64,000 nt of DNA from Prevotellaceae bacterium (lineage in GTDB: Bacteria; Bacteroidota; Bacteroidia; Bacteroidales; UBA932), in contig JAIRNF010000024.1 of assembly GCA_031258195.1 (NCBI GenBank), forward strand, positions 1-64,000, given 5' to 3'. The notes below the pieces were generated by a model. That model had not been told where the DNA came from. It searched no databases and saw only the letters and a program-made list of their open reading frames with translations. Both the position numbers and the translations under genes were made by a program. Positions 8,636 through 17,533 of this stretch are shown here, one piece after another (position 1 is the first letter of the stretch; each line of letters starts with the position of its first letter).

Positions 8636-9523
8636 TCAGCTAATTCGTTCGATAAGAGTGTTGCTTCTTTCGAATTTTTTCCAACAAACAAGGCTAAACC
8701 AATAAACAATAGGTGCAGTTATAAACCCGGCAATAACATCTATTAGGTAGTGTGCTTTAATATATACCGTTGAACAAATTAGCAAAATTGCGAGTGGCAG
8801 TAAAAGATAAAATCTTTTACGCGCATATTTAAACAGTAGCATAAGGTTGATAAGGCAAATTCCTACATGCGAGCTAGGGAATGCCCCCGTAGGTTGTTCG
8901 CCCATTTCTTGCACCATTATCATTAAATGTCTGAATATCCCCGATTCGGGAATACTATTTTCCGGATATGGAAAGTAAAACTGAGGACCCATTACCGGAA
9001 GAATAATAAATATGATATAGTAGATCAAAAATGAGTTAAGAATAACAAAGGCGACTTTTTGAGCAATGATTCTGTTGGTAAAGAAAAAGTAGAAAGCTGT
9101 ACCCATTATCATAATAAAGTAGGATAGATAGCTGATATTCATTAGCTCGCTAAACCATGCATATGGAATGATTTGACTAAATTCTATGCTTGGTTGGCAG
9201 CCAAAGAGCCATTGATCGGCAGCTACAAATATATGATCAAGATTAGGCAGGATACATTTGCCAAGATAGTATGTTTCCGGATACCAATATGTGGTAAGGG
9301 CTATTAAGCCCGCATTTCTAACAAACCATATAAATCCATTCTGATAATACTTGTATGTTAGGTTTAACGTATATATAACGGCAACTATCGCTATACGCGT
9401 TACCAGCAAGGTTACGGCATTATCTAGCTTGCCCCACGAGAAGCAAATAAGCAGAGTAGTAATAAAAATATATATTAGCGTAACAATCTCGCTTGGGGTA
9501 AAGCGACTAGAGCCATTTTTCAT
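8636..9523 (-). CDS. PAP2-family membrane phosphatase / phosphotransferase
   Basis: Integral membrane enzyme of 295 residues with about six transmembrane helices. The PAP2 motif 2 is GAFPSSHVG, with the proton-donor His. Motif 3 is KAHYLIDVIAG, the HxxxD nucleophile region. A canonical KxxxxxxRP motif 1 is not obvious, which fits the inositol-phosphotransferase (AUR1/IPT1-like) side of the superfamily better than classical phosphatases. It likely acts on a lipid phosphate or phospholipid headgroup at the outer face of the inner membrane. Its start overlaps the end of the epimerase gene by 17 nt, implying translational coupling. Confidence 0.8.
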   Translation of the reverse strand: MKNGSSRFTPSEIVTLIYIFITTLLICFSWGKLDNAVTLLVTRIAIVAVIYTLNLTYKYYQNGFIWFVRNAGLIALTTYWYPETYYLGKCILPNLDHIFVAADQWLFGCQPSIEFSQIIPYAWFSELMNISYLSYFIMIMGTAFYFFFTNRIIAQKVAFVILNSFLIYYIIFIILPVMGPQFYFPYPENSIPESGIFRHLMIMVQEMGEQPTGAFPSSHVGICLINLMLLFKYARKRFYLLLPLAILLICSTVYIKAHYLIDVIAGFITAPIVYWFSLVCWKKFERSNTLIERIS

Positions 9524-10514
9524 TTCTATACCATTCTATGGATTCGGCTATACCTTTATCTAAATCATATTCGGCAATAAATCCTAAATCTTTTTGTATT
9601 GGTTCTACTTCACATTTCCAGTTCATGCACCGTAAAATTTTGTACTTATCACAATTTAGAGTTGGTGTACTACCAAACCATCCGCATACCGTATCAAGAG
9701 AAGAAGAAATACCTTTTACGAGAAAGAGCGGAACTTTTAGCTTTAAAGCACGCTTTTTACCCAAATGTTTTTTTACAATATCTCCATACTCTTTATTGGT
9801 GTAGATATTGCCATCAGTAATAAAATAGCCCTTTCGAACCACATCTTTTTGTATAGCAAGAAATACCGCTTTTACTAAGTCTTTACAGTAGATAAATGTA
9901 AGCAGTTGCTCACCAAACCCCATAGACGGTTCTAGCCCGCCTTTTACAGTTTTCAGAAATACAAAATAGTCTTTTTCTCGAGGTCCATATACGCCTGTAG
10001 GTCGCATAAATATATACGGAAAAGTGGGGATGCTAGAAATAAACTCTTCAGCTTTCAGCTTACTTTTTCCATATAACGTATCTGGTTTGGGCTCATCACA
10101 TAGCATTATTGGGTTTTTCGTTTTATTGTCTCCCGGTCCCCAAGCAGAAAGGCTACTCGTATAGATAAACTTTTTGGGAACCATATCAGCTTCGATGAGA
10201 GCCTCAATGAAATTTTTTGTATAACGGAAGTTTACACGGTCGAAGTCGTCCTTTTTTTTACATTTAGTAACACCAGCGTTGTGTATAATATAGTCCCACT
10301 TACCATTTTGCTGTTTCCACTCAGTCAGTTGGGTTACTAGTGCCGATTTATCAGCGTATTTCAGATCAATAAATCTGATACGTTCATCTTTCAAATATTC
10401 TTTACTGCTTGATGCGCGGATACCTGCATAAGTTTCGTAGTCTTTATCAAGCGCATACTCCACTAAAAAGCTGCCAATAAATCCACTGGCGCCCGTAATA
10501 AGAATTTTTTCCAT
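9507..10514 (-). CDS. NAD-dependent epimerase/dehydratase, extended SDR
   Basis: Cytoplasmic oxidoreductase of 335 residues with an N-terminal Rossmann motif GASGFIG (about 8-14), an active-site YGKSK (YxxxK) near 150 with the upstream Ser in TSSLSAWG, and MRPTGVYGPR, as in extended SDRs. I start it at 10514 (MEKILITGASG). The frame remains open back to 10565, but the promoter at 10536-10565 would lie inside that longer version. It resembles the 3-beta-HSD/epimerase group; the substrate could be a nucleotide sugar or a lipid headgroup. It is first of the epimerase / PAP2 / SBF-like operon. Confidence 0.85.
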   Translation of the reverse strand: MEKILITGASGFIGSFLVEYALDKDYETYAGIRASSSKEYLKDERIRFIDLKYADKSALVTQLTEWKQQNGKWDYIIHNAGVTKCKKKDDFDRVNFRYTKNFIEALIEADMVPKKFIYTSSLSAWGPGDNKTKNPIMLCDEPKPDTLYGKSKLKAEEFISSIPTFPYIFMRPTGVYGPREKDYFVFLKTVKGGLEPSMGFGEQLLTFIYCKDLVKAVFLAIQKDVVRKGYFITDGNIYTNKEYGDIVKKHLGKKRALKLKVPLFLVKGISSSLDTVCGWFGSTPTLNCDKYKILRCMNWKCEVEPIQKDLGFIAEYDLDKGIAESIEWYRNEKWL

Positions 10515-10535
10515 GTTGCTCTTATTTATAACCAA

Positions 10536-10565
10536 CAAAGATACAAGATAAGGCGAAAGGTGCAA
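10536..10565 (-). promoter_or_regulatory. promoter of the epimerase operon
   Basis: On the minus strand, TTG (10565-10563), a 19-nt spacer and TATCTTTG (10543-10536) fit the Bacteroidota consensus. Transcription would start near 10530, leaving a leader of about 15 nt and supporting the ATG at 10514. Confidence 0.7.
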
Positions 10566-10658
10566 TATGACAAGAGTTATCTAATAATTAAGTTTTTTAG
10601 CGGTCTTTCGATTCTTAAAAATTACTACTTTTATCCAATTTGTATAACAAAACTTGAT

Positions 10659-12038
10659 ATGATGAAAATTAGATATGTAATTTACGCCTTGTTGATTTCG
10701 GCATCAACAGTGTCAGCACAATCGTTAAGCGATAAGGACTTAAGTGAGATCAGGAGCAGCTTTAAAAAAGATGCTACTACAACCGCCATTCAGAACGTAC
10801 TTACCTCTGATAAGGATATCAGAAGTAATGCTCTCAACAACGAGCTACAAGGAAAAATAGATCACTATTTTAAACATCGTGTAAATGTTAAGGGAATAAC
10901 AAACCAGAAGAGTTCGGGACGTTGCTGGATGTTTACTTCGATGAATGTTTTGCGTCCGTCTATTATGGAAAAGTTTAACGTTAACGAATTCGATTTTTCT
11001 CACAATTTCCTTTTCTTTTGGGACTTTATAGAAAAATCCAACTTATTCTTAGAGAATATGATTTCAACAGTTAATCGCACTATGGATGATAGAGAGGTTA
11101 CTACTTATTTTCAGTCTCCGTTAGACGATGGTGGTGTATGGAATTTGTACTATAACTTGGCAAGTAAGTATGGCGTTGTTCCTGCTGAAGTTATGCCGGA
11201 AACGCAGCACTCTGATAATACTAGTCAGCTAAGATCATTAGTAAACGAAAAATTGCGAAAAGAAGGATATGCGTTGCGTGAGGCAGCTACTTCAGGTAAA
11301 AAGGGAAATGAGCTAGTAGCCCAGAAGAAGGAGGTTCTTAAAGATATTTATCGTATGTTAGCATTATGTTTAGGAGAGCCACCCGTTGAGTTTACTTGGA
11401 GATACAAAGATAAGTCGGGCTCTATAGTGGAAAAGACCTATACTCCTAAGACATTTTACAACGAGGTAACGCCTTTGGATTATAGCCCTGAGAACTATAT
11501 TATGATTATGAACGATCCTACTCGTGAATACTACAAGGTATATGAAATTGCAAACTATAAGAGTACCATTGAGGGTGTAAATTGGATCTACCTTAACTTA
11601 CCAAACGAGGATATAAAGAAGGCGGCATTGGCTTCTATTAAAGGTAACGAAGCAATGTACGCATCGTGTGATGTTGGCAAGCAGCATAACCGTGCAACAG
11701 GAATAATGGATCCGGAGATGTATGATTATCAATCGTTGTTTGGCATTAGCTTCGATATGGATAAGAAAACTCGCATACTTACCCGTCAGAGCGGATCGAG
11801 CCATGCAATGACGTTAATCGGGTGCGATACTGAAGCTAACGATAAACCTATAAAATGGGAGTTTGAAAACAGCTGGGGCTCAACATCCGGCAATAAAGGC
11901 TATTTAACCTTTACCGATTCTTGGTTTGATGAGTATATGTTCCGTATCGTTATTCATCGTAAATACTTAGACTCAAAAGCACACGAAAGCCTCAAGCAAA
12001 AACCGATTCAGCTGCCTGTTTGGGATTATATGTACTAA
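10659..12038 (+). CDS. periplasmic C1-family peptidase (aminopeptidase C / bleomycin hydrolase-like)
   Basis: Papain-fold cysteine peptidase of 459 residues related to PepC and bleomycin hydrolase. I start at 10659 (MMKIRYVIYALLISASTVSA), which gives a clear signal peptide; the frame is open back to 10560, but that part is unlike the family. Catalytic residues are Cys89 in SSGRCWMF, His382 in SSHAMTLIG and Asn404 in FENSWG. Classical PepC is cytosolic; the signal peptide indicates that this version acts in the periplasm, as in many Bacteroidales. The ending PVWDYMY is short of the self-inserting C-terminus of true bleomycin hydrolases, so exo- versus endopeptidase activity is uncertain. Confidence 0.9.
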   Translation: MMKIRYVIYALLISASTVSAQSLSDKDLSEIRSSFKKDATTTAIQNVLTSDKDIRSNALNNELQGKIDHYFKHRVNVKGITNQKSSGRCWMFTSMNVLRPSIMEKFNVNEFDFSHNFLFFWDFIEKSNLFLENMISTVNRTMDDREVTTYFQSPLDDGGVWNLYYNLASKYGVVPAEVMPETQHSDNTSQLRSLVNEKLRKEGYALREAATSGKKGNELVAQKKEVLKDIYRMLALCLGEPPVEFTWRYKDKSGSIVEKTYTPKTFYNEVTPLDYSPENYIMIMNDPTREYYKVYEIANYKSTIEGVNWIYLNLPNEDIKKAALASIKGNEAMYASCDVGKQHNRATGIMDPEMYDYQSLFGISFDMDKKTRILTRQSGSSHAMTLIGCDTEANDKPIKWEFENSWGSTSGNKGYLTFTDSWFDEYMFRIVIHRKYLDSKAHESLKQKPIQLPVWDYMY

Positions 12039-12109
12039 GGATATAAGTACATTTAGAGTTAACTCCCGAAAGATTTTTTTGTTGGCTATAATATTTAAAG
12101 TATAATGCT

Positions 12110-12117
12110 TAGCTTTG
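12110..12117 (+). promoter_or_regulatory. -7 box for queG-GSCFA-DUF5686
   Basis: TAGCTTTG matches TAnnTTTG 22 nt before the ATG at 12140. TTG at 12082-12084 is 25 nt upstream, wider than the usual 19-21 nt, so the -33 assignment is doubtful. Confidence 0.45.
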
Positions 12118-12139
12118 TAGGGTTAAGAGCAGAGTGATA

Positions 12140-13057
12140 ATGAATAAGCAGGAGCTAACAGCATGCATAAAGCAGCGAGTCTTACAGCTAGGATTTGATG
12201 CTTGTGGTGTGGCTGCTGCCGACATCCTTTTAGACAGGCAAGAATCGTTACGACAATGGCTTAATAATGGTATGAATGCAGAGATGGGCTATATGGCTCG
12301 TAATATCGATAAGCGCCTGGATGTACGATTACTAGTCCCGGGAGCAAAATCGGTGGTTTGCATGCTAATTAGCTACAAATCTCAGTTTGAGCAGACTGAT
12401 GGTATTCCTAAAGTAGCCCGCTATGCTTATGGTAATGATTACCATGATATAGTTAGGGCAAAGCTAAAGACCTTGCTATACCTGATTCAGCAACGGCTAC
12501 CCGAATGTGAAGGTAAGGGTTTTGTTGATTCTGCACCTGTGCTGGAGCGAGCTTGGGCAATAAAGGCGGGATTGGGCTGGATAGGTAAGAATGGTACGTT
12601 AATCTCTAAAGAGTTTGGTAGCTATACGTTTTTGGCAGAGCTGATAGTAAATATTGAGCTGGAATATAATAAACCGTTTGAAAGAAGCTTATGCGGCAGC
12701 TGTACAAATTGTATGCAGGCATGCCCTACGAATGCAATTGCTAAACCCTGTGTAATAGATGCTCGAAAATGTATCTCTTATCAAACTATTGAACATAAAG
12801 GCGAATTAAGGGGTTCGCTGCATGGTTGGCTTTTTGGCTGTGATATTTGTCAAGAAGTATGTCCGTGGAATAAGAAAGCAAAACCGGTTAATCATGCCGA
12901 GTTTACTCCTATAGAGGATATTCTTTCTATGACGAAAGATGATTGGGAGAATATGAATGAGGAAGAATTTAATAGCATTTTTAAACATTCAGCGCTCAGG
13001 CGTACGGGATTTAACGGAATTAGGCGTAATCTAAAATATTTATCAGAAATAGAATAG
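12140..13057 (+). CDS. queG: epoxyqueuosine reductase
   Basis: Iron-sulfur and cobalamin enzyme that reduces epoxyqueuosine to queuosine in the wobble position of tRNAs with GUN anticodons. The tRNA-Asn (GUU) encoded downstream in this window is such a substrate. The 305-residue product starts MNKQELTACIKQRVLQLGFD; a GTG two codons earlier (12134) is possible. The conserved core has ERAWAIKAGLGWIGKNG (about 130-150) and two 4Fe-4S motifs, CGSCTNCMQACP from Cys185 and CDICQEVCPWN near 235-245. It ends soon after and lacks the C-terminal HEAT-like extension of longer QueG proteins. The stop is 1 nt before the next gene. Confidence 0.95.
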   Translation: MNKQELTACIKQRVLQLGFDACGVAAADILLDRQESLRQWLNNGMNAEMGYMARNIDKRLDVRLLVPGAKSVVCMLISYKSQFEQTDGIPKVARYAYGNDYHDIVRAKLKTLLYLIQQRLPECEGKGFVDSAPVLERAWAIKAGLGWIGKNGTLISKEFGSYTFLAELIVNIELEYNKPFERSLCGSCTNCMQACPTNAIAKPCVIDARKCISYQTIEHKGELRGSLHGWLFGCDICQEVCPWNKKAKPVNHAEFTPIEDILSMTKDDWENMNEEEFNSIFKHSALRRTGFNGIRRNLKYLSEIE

Positions 13058-13058
13058 C

Positions 13059-14036
13059 ATGCGATTAACCACTCCTGTAGATATCGTTCCTTTTTTATTC
13101 CGGTTAGGATACCAACACCCGACACTGGTTATCGGCTCATGTTTTGCCGCTAATATGGGCGAGCGGCTGAGCAGGTTGAGATTTCCCGTGCTGGTTAATC
13201 CTTTTGGTGTAGTGTATAATCCTATATCTATCGTTAATTGTATAGAACTTCTGTTAGGAGTAAAAACCTTTGATGAAACAGATTTATTTTATAATAATGG
13301 CTTATGGTCTAGTTTCTATCATCACAGCTGTTTCTCTTCTTCCACCAAAAAGGATGCTACAGAACGTATTAAGCTAGGGTTGGAAAATAGTAGAGTTTTT
13401 TTGCAAAAGGCAGATAGAGTAATTATCACCTTAGGTACTGCAAGAGTTTACGAATACAATAAAACAGGGCTAGTTGTTTCTAACTGTCATAAGTTGTCTG
13501 CTGCTGAATTTACTCATCGTTTGCTAAACGTGGACGAATGTTATTCCAGCCTTTCTAATACAATTGGGTTGTTAAGGCGATTGAACCCTGAGCTGAAAGT
13601 GGTTCTTACCGTAAGTCCTATACGCCATATTAAAGATGGAGCGTATGGTAATCAATTAAGTAAATCGACATTATTGCTTGCGACTGATGCCTTGTGTAAA
13701 GATGATAATAGTATTGCCTACTTTCCTTCTTATGAAATAATGATGGACGAATTGCGCGATTATCGCTATTATGCTAATGATATGTTACATCCATCTGCCT
13801 TAGCAATAGAGTATATTTGGGAACGGTTTTGTTCCGTAGCCTTTGATGATGAAGCAAAACGGTTAATGCCTGAATTGGAAAAAATACTTGCAGCAAAAGG
13901 GCATCGTCCATTTAATCCAAATGGAGAAGAGTATAGATCATTTAAGGCCGCATTCTTAAAAAGAACCAAAACTCTAAAAAAACGTTATCCTTTTTTGAAC
14001 TTAGCTGAAGAAATATGTATTTTTGACGAAACTTGA
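13059..14036 (+). CDS. GSCFA domain-containing protein
   Basis: Bacteroidota-type protein of 325 residues named after its N-terminal motif, visible here as VIGSCFAANMGERL (about 25-38). That motif resembles block I of SGNH/GDSL hydrolases; FYHHSCFS, TLGTARVY and the late MLHPSALAIEYIWERF (DxxHPS-type block V) support an SGNH-like catalytic fold. The substrate is not established. The gene sits in an operon between queG (1-nt gap) and the DUF5686 gene (17-nt gap to the chosen start). Confidence 0.88.
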   Translation: MRLTTPVDIVPFLFRLGYQHPTLVIGSCFAANMGERLSRLRFPVLVNPFGVVYNPISIVNCIELLLGVKTFDETDLFYNNGLWSSFYHHSCFSSSTKKDATERIKLGLENSRVFLQKADRVIITLGTARVYEYNKTGLVVSNCHKLSAAEFTHRLLNVDECYSSLSNTIGLLRRLNPELKVVLTVSPIRHIKDGAYGNQLSKSTLLLATDALCKDDNSIAYFPSYEIMMDELRDYRYYANDMLHPSALAIEYIWERFCSVAFDDEAKRLMPELEKILAAKGHRPFNPNGEEYRSFKAAFLKRTKTLKKRYPFLNLAEEICIFDET

Positions 14037-14053
14037 CCAGCCCTTGTTTGATT

Positions 14054-16705
14054 ATGCGCCGACCATTACTTTTTTGTTTACTGCTAATTTTTTCTTCTCT
14101 TTCTGTTTATAGCCAAACTCTTAAAGGTACTGTTGTTAACGATAGCGGCGAACCCGTTTCTTTTGCGGTGATGTTTATTAAAGAGCTATCGCAAGGTGCT
14201 GGCGCTAATAAGGATGGTTACTTTGAGGTAAAAGTAAAAACAGGAACTTACCACTGTACTTTTCAGTCTCTGGGACATCAGACGTTGGAACAGGTTGTTG
14301 AAGTTAAGCCTGAGGGAACAGAGCTGAATATTGTGCTTCTTGAAAAACCTTATATGCTTACAGAAGCTGAGGTTGGCATAGGGAAAGTAGAAGACCCCGC
14401 TTATCGGATAATGCGTAAAGCTATAGGTATGGCTCCTTACTATTTAAACCAAGTAAGCGAATATCACTCAAACGTTTATTTAAAAGGTAATCTTATTATT
14501 GATAATATAGGAGGTATAATAAAAGCACTTGCAGGTAACGATATAAACGATCTTGCTTTAAAGGTAGGCGAAGAGTATTTACAGGAGTCTGTAAATGAAG
14601 TTATTTTTAATGCTCCTGATAAGTATGAGCAGAATGTAAAGTCTATATCAAGTTCTTTTCCCGAAAGCTTGGGCGATTTATATTTAGTGCATATTCGTTT
14701 AAATATCTATAATACAGAAAATGATCTGTATATTTCTCCACTTTCTCCATCTGCTTTTGCTAACTATAATTTTAAGCACGAAGGCGTGTCATTAGAAGGT
14801 AAGCATGTTATCAATAAAATTAAGGTTACCCCAAAGATTAAGAGCAAGCTTCTGCTGGAAGGTTACCTATGTATAGATGAAGATTCTTACAGCATATGGG
14901 AGTTTGATCTTTCAGGATCTACTATAGGTATAAAGTATCGTAATAGGCAATCATTCGCAGAAGTTCGAGAAGGAGTATTTCTTCCTATTAACTACTTAAT
15001 GGATTTTAAAGTATCTATATTAGGAGTTAATGCCACTATTGCCTATAAGTCGGTAGTAAGATACGATGAAGTGAAGGTAAATCCTAATGCCGAAAAATTT
15101 CTTGAGGCATTGCCTCTAAACAATACAGATACTATCCGTACGGCTTCGTTTCAGAGCGAAAAAGTTCAATCTCTTAATAGAGAAATAGAGGAGTTAATGT
15201 CTAAAGATAAGTTTACAAATCGTGATGCTGCGAAGCTTTCTAACCTTATGTCAAAATCAATGAAAGAGGCGCGTAAGGCAAATATGGCTCCCGAAGAGAA
15301 AAAGAAAGATCCACTTGAAATTACCGATAATCTTAAGCTTAATGTTGATAGCTTGGCTAAAAAGCAGGATTCTGCCTATTGGGCAGCAGCACGCCCGATT
15401 CCATTATCTGTTGCGGAGCGAGAAAGTTACCTTCGCAAAGATTCACTAAGAAGAACAGAAGTAGATTCGACAGGTAAACGCCTTAGAAAGAGTTTTGCTA
15501 TCGAAGGGTTAATTATGGGGAAACGTTATTATCTATGCGATTCGTCTGCACGTATTAATCACGAAGGATTAGCCTCTCCATATGCAATGTATTTCAATCC
15601 TGTTGATGGATTTACCTATGGTCAAGAGCTAAGCTTCTATAAGCGATTTAAGGATACAACTTCCTTCAGAGCCACACTTAAAGGAAGATACGCTTTTAAG
15701 AGAGAGGTACTCATGGGTGGCTTAGCGTTAACATACTCATACTGGCCAGAACAAAGGGCGTCGCTTGCTGTAGAAGGTGGATGGTATAGTACGGATTTCA
15801 ATGAAAATGGGGTTCTTCTTTTTGAAAATACCTATGCGGCATTATTCGCCCATTCAAATTATATCAACCTATACGATAATAAGTATATAGATATTAGCCA
15901 TTCTATAGATATTGCCAATGGACTTACGTTTAAACTACGTGGCACTTTTTCAGATAGATCTCGTTTAGAGAATACTACTAACTATTCTTTCTTTGCACGT
16001 AGTAGAGACTATAAGAGTAACGACCCCGATAATCCATACGTAGCTATAGATCCTAATTTAGTTGCTGATGCTCGTTCTGCTGTTATCAGGGCGGTGCTAA
16101 GTTATACTCCGCAGTATTACTACCGTAAATATGGACGAATAAAACGTATGATGCATTCTAGTTATCCGACATTCACAATAGGATGGAAGAAAGGAATACC
16201 TGACGTTTTTGATAGTACGTCTGATTTTGATATGGGGATTGTTTCTATACAACAGCCAATAGATATGGGGATTTTTAAATCATTTTCTTATAAGCTGGAA
16301 GGAGCCAAATTCTTTAATCGTAAAGAAATACATTTCGCAGATTTTCGACATTTTACTATTGAAGAATCTATGTTTTTATTTGGAAATTTATCCGGAGGCT
16401 CGTTCTATCTTCCTGAAACCTATTCTGCGAGCACTAATGAGTGGTATTTACTTGGTACATTTGAGTACAGAACGCCTTACTTATTATTAAAATACTTGCC
16501 TTTTTTAAATAATACATACTGGCAAGAAGGCTTGCAGCTTAGCTATTTGCGAACTCCTTATGTACGAAACTATACCGAAGTAGGCTATAGCCTTACCGGC
16601 ATCGGATTACTTTTTGGTGTAGGAGTATATGTTGGTTTTGACGATTTTAAGTATAATAATGTTGGAGTCAGATTTTCAATGGGATTAAATCCTTTTAGAA
16701 GATAA
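14054..16705 (+). CDS. DUF5686 / CarboxypepD_reg-like outer-membrane protein
   Basis: Predicted outer-membrane protein of 883 residues, starting at ATG 14054 (MRRPLLFCLLLIFSSLSVYS, a signal peptide); the frame is open from a TTG at 14033. After the signal peptide comes a carboxypeptidase-regulatory-like beta-sandwich (about 20-105, LKGTVVNDSGEPVSFAVMF), the domain also found at the start of many TonB-dependent receptors. Beyond it lie the DUF5686 region, a charged helical stretch (about 380-440) and a C-terminal part rich in alternating aromatic beta-strands ending GVRFSMGLNPFRR, which fits an integral beta-barrel. No plug domain or TonB box is visible. The function of this Bacteroidota family is not established. 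It is last in the queG operon. Confidence 0.88.
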   Translation: MRRPLLFCLLLIFSSLSVYSQTLKGTVVNDSGEPVSFAVMFIKELSQGAGANKDGYFEVKVKTGTYHCTFQSLGHQTLEQVVEVKPEGTELNIVLLEKPYMLTEAEVGIGKVEDPAYRIMRKAIGMAPYYLNQVSEYHSNVYLKGNLIIDNIGGIIKALAGNDINDLALKVGEEYLQESVNEVIFNAPDKYEQNVKSISSSFPESLGDLYLVHIRLNIYNTENDLYISPLSPSAFANYNFKHEGVSLEGKHVINKIKVTPKIKSKLLLEGYLCIDEDSYSIWEFDLSGSTIGIKYRNRQSFAEVREGVFLPINYLMDFKVSILGVNATIAYKSVVRYDEVKVNPNAEKFLEALPLNNTDTIRTASFQSEKVQSLNREIEELMSKDKFTNRDAAKLSNLMSKSMKEARKANMAPEEKKKDPLEITDNLKLNVDSLAKKQDSAYWAAARPIPLSVAERESYLRKDSLRRTEVDSTGKRLRKSFAIEGLIMGKRYYLCDSSARINHEGLASPYAMYFNPVDGFTYGQELSFYKRFKDTTSFRATLKGRYAFKREVLMGGLALTYSYWPEQRASLAVEGGWYSTDFNENGVLLFENTYAALFAHSNYINLYDNKYIDISHSIDIANGLTFKLRGTFSDRSRLENTTNYSFFARSRDYKSNDPDNPYVAIDPNLVADARSAVIRAVLSYTPQYYYRKYGRIKRMMHSSYPTFTIGWKKGIPDVFDSTSDFDMGIVSIQQPIDMGIFKSFSYKLEGAKFFNRKEIHFADFRHFTIEESMFLFGNLSGGSFYLPETYSASTNEWYLLGTFEYRTPYLLLKYLPFLNNTYWQEGLQLSYLRTPYVRNYTEVGYSLTGIGLLFGVGVYVGFDDFKYNNVGVRFSMGLNPFRR

Positions 16706-16775
16706 CAAGTTTATCGTGATAATTAATATTTTAGCCAAAAATAGAGAGTAAATACAAATTTTTATGCTTTAATGT

Positions 16776-16807
16776 TTTGTAGAATTAGAGATTTTGCCTT
16801 ACATTTG
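16776..16807 (+). promoter_or_regulatory. promoter of tRNA-Asn
   Basis: TTTG (16776-16779), a 20-nt spacer and TACATTTG (16800-16807) match the Bacteroidota consensus exactly. The tRNA begins 41 nt downstream. The spacing is identical to that of the rimP promoter. Confidence 0.85.
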
Positions 16808-16848
16808 CACTCGCTTTCGGGATAATAACTTCACAAAGCAAAAATAAT

Positions 16849-16922
16849 TCCTCAGTAGCTCAGTTGGTTAGAGCACCTGACTGTTAATCAGGGGGTCCCA
16901 GGTTCAAGTCCTGGCTGAGGAG
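16849..16922 (+). tRNA. tRNA-Asn (GUU)
   Basis: The 74-nt cloverleaf has acceptor arms TCCTCAG (16849-16855) and CTGAGGA (16915-16921), the D-arm AGCTCAGTTGGTTAGAGC, an anticodon stem 16876-16880/16888-16892 with loop CTGTTAA and anticodon GTT at 16883-16885, and a T-loop GGTTCAAGTCC. The discriminator is G. CCA is not encoded. Confidence 0.98.
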
Positions 16923-16934
16923 CTGGAAAAGCAA

Positions 16935-16964
16935 GCGGTTAGCAAATTATGCTAACTGCTTTTT
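16935..16964 (+). terminator. intrinsic terminator after tRNA-Asn
   Basis: Arms 16935-16944 (GCGGTTAGCA) and 16950-16959 (TGCTAACTGC) pair over 10 bp with one G-U, loop AATTA, directly followed by a T-run. Confidence 0.9.
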
Positions 16965-17003
16965 GTTTTCTTCGGAATCATAGCGAAATCAGAAATAATG
17001 AAT

Positions 17004-17068
17004 TGGAGGTTTTTAAAAGAAAACCTTCCAGTATTTACCTCCTCTCTTGAAGGGGCTAGGGGGTAAAT
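17004..17068. repeat. two adjacent imperfect palindromes
   Basis: The first palindrome spans about 17004-17030 (tggaggtttt / aaaaccttcca, one bulged base). The second has arms 17033-17042 (ATTTACCTCC) and 17059-17068 (GGGGGTAAAT) with one G-T pair. Its pyrimidine/purine-rich core is typical of dispersed intergenic repeats. It overlaps the annotated start of the following open frame, which makes that start doubtful. Confidence 0.55.
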
Positions 17069-17523
17069 CTACCACAGTGCATATTAAAATATCTGATTCC
17101 AAAAATTTTTTATTTGGAACTGTAGTATATTGGATGAATCCAGGGCTTAGACCAACCCTTGAGGTAAAACGGGTATATGATAATGAGAATAATATACAAC
17201 GAAAAGAACTCTATCGTTACATAAGAAAAACCGGGAAAATATTTAAAAATTTGAGATCTAGGCGGATAGGATTTATTAGTGGAGATTATTCTTACTTAGG
17301 AAATCTTTCTGACTATAGTAATACGTATCCGTGGGATTACACATATAATCATTTGGCAAGTAAATATATATATCAATACTTTGAATCCTATTCAAGCATA
17401 GATATTGTTTCTTCTAAAGAAACAATACTATATACAACAAATGGAGATAGCATTATTGGGTGTACCATGGGAGCAATAATTCTGAATATATGTAGTTACC
17501 TTAATTTTATTTCTAATGAATAG
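17047..17523 (+). CDS. hypothetical protein, possibly 5'-truncated
   Basis: The open frame has up to 158 codons and ends at TAG 17521-17523. The only starts are TTG 17047 (inside the palindrome), GTG 17077 and ATG 17134 (129 residues). The product is rich in Tyr, Asn and Ser (GDYSYLGNLSDYSNTYPWDYTYNH), with a hydrophobic stretch near the C-terminus (SIIGCTMGAIILNICSYL). I recognise no family and see no signal peptide. Its location between a palindromic repeat and a broken gene suggests a remnant. It could equally be a real small gene. Confidence 0.35.
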   Translation: MKGLGGKSTTVHIKISDSKNFLFGTVVYWMNPGLRPTLEVKRVYDNENNIQRKELYRYIRKTGKIFKNLRSRRIGFISGDYSYLGNLSDYSNTYPWDYTYNHLASKYIYQYFESYSSIDIVSSKETILYTTNGDSIIGCTMGAIILNICSYLNFISNE

Positions 17524-17533
17524 ATGTGCCAGA

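Noticed and set aside
7623..10514. Bile-acid or steroid metabolism operon (3-beta-HSD-like epimerase plus bile acid:sodium symporter name)
   Set aside because: The names come from broad superfamilies. The SBF-like branch is not specific for bile acids, and no bai-type or other steroid gene is present.
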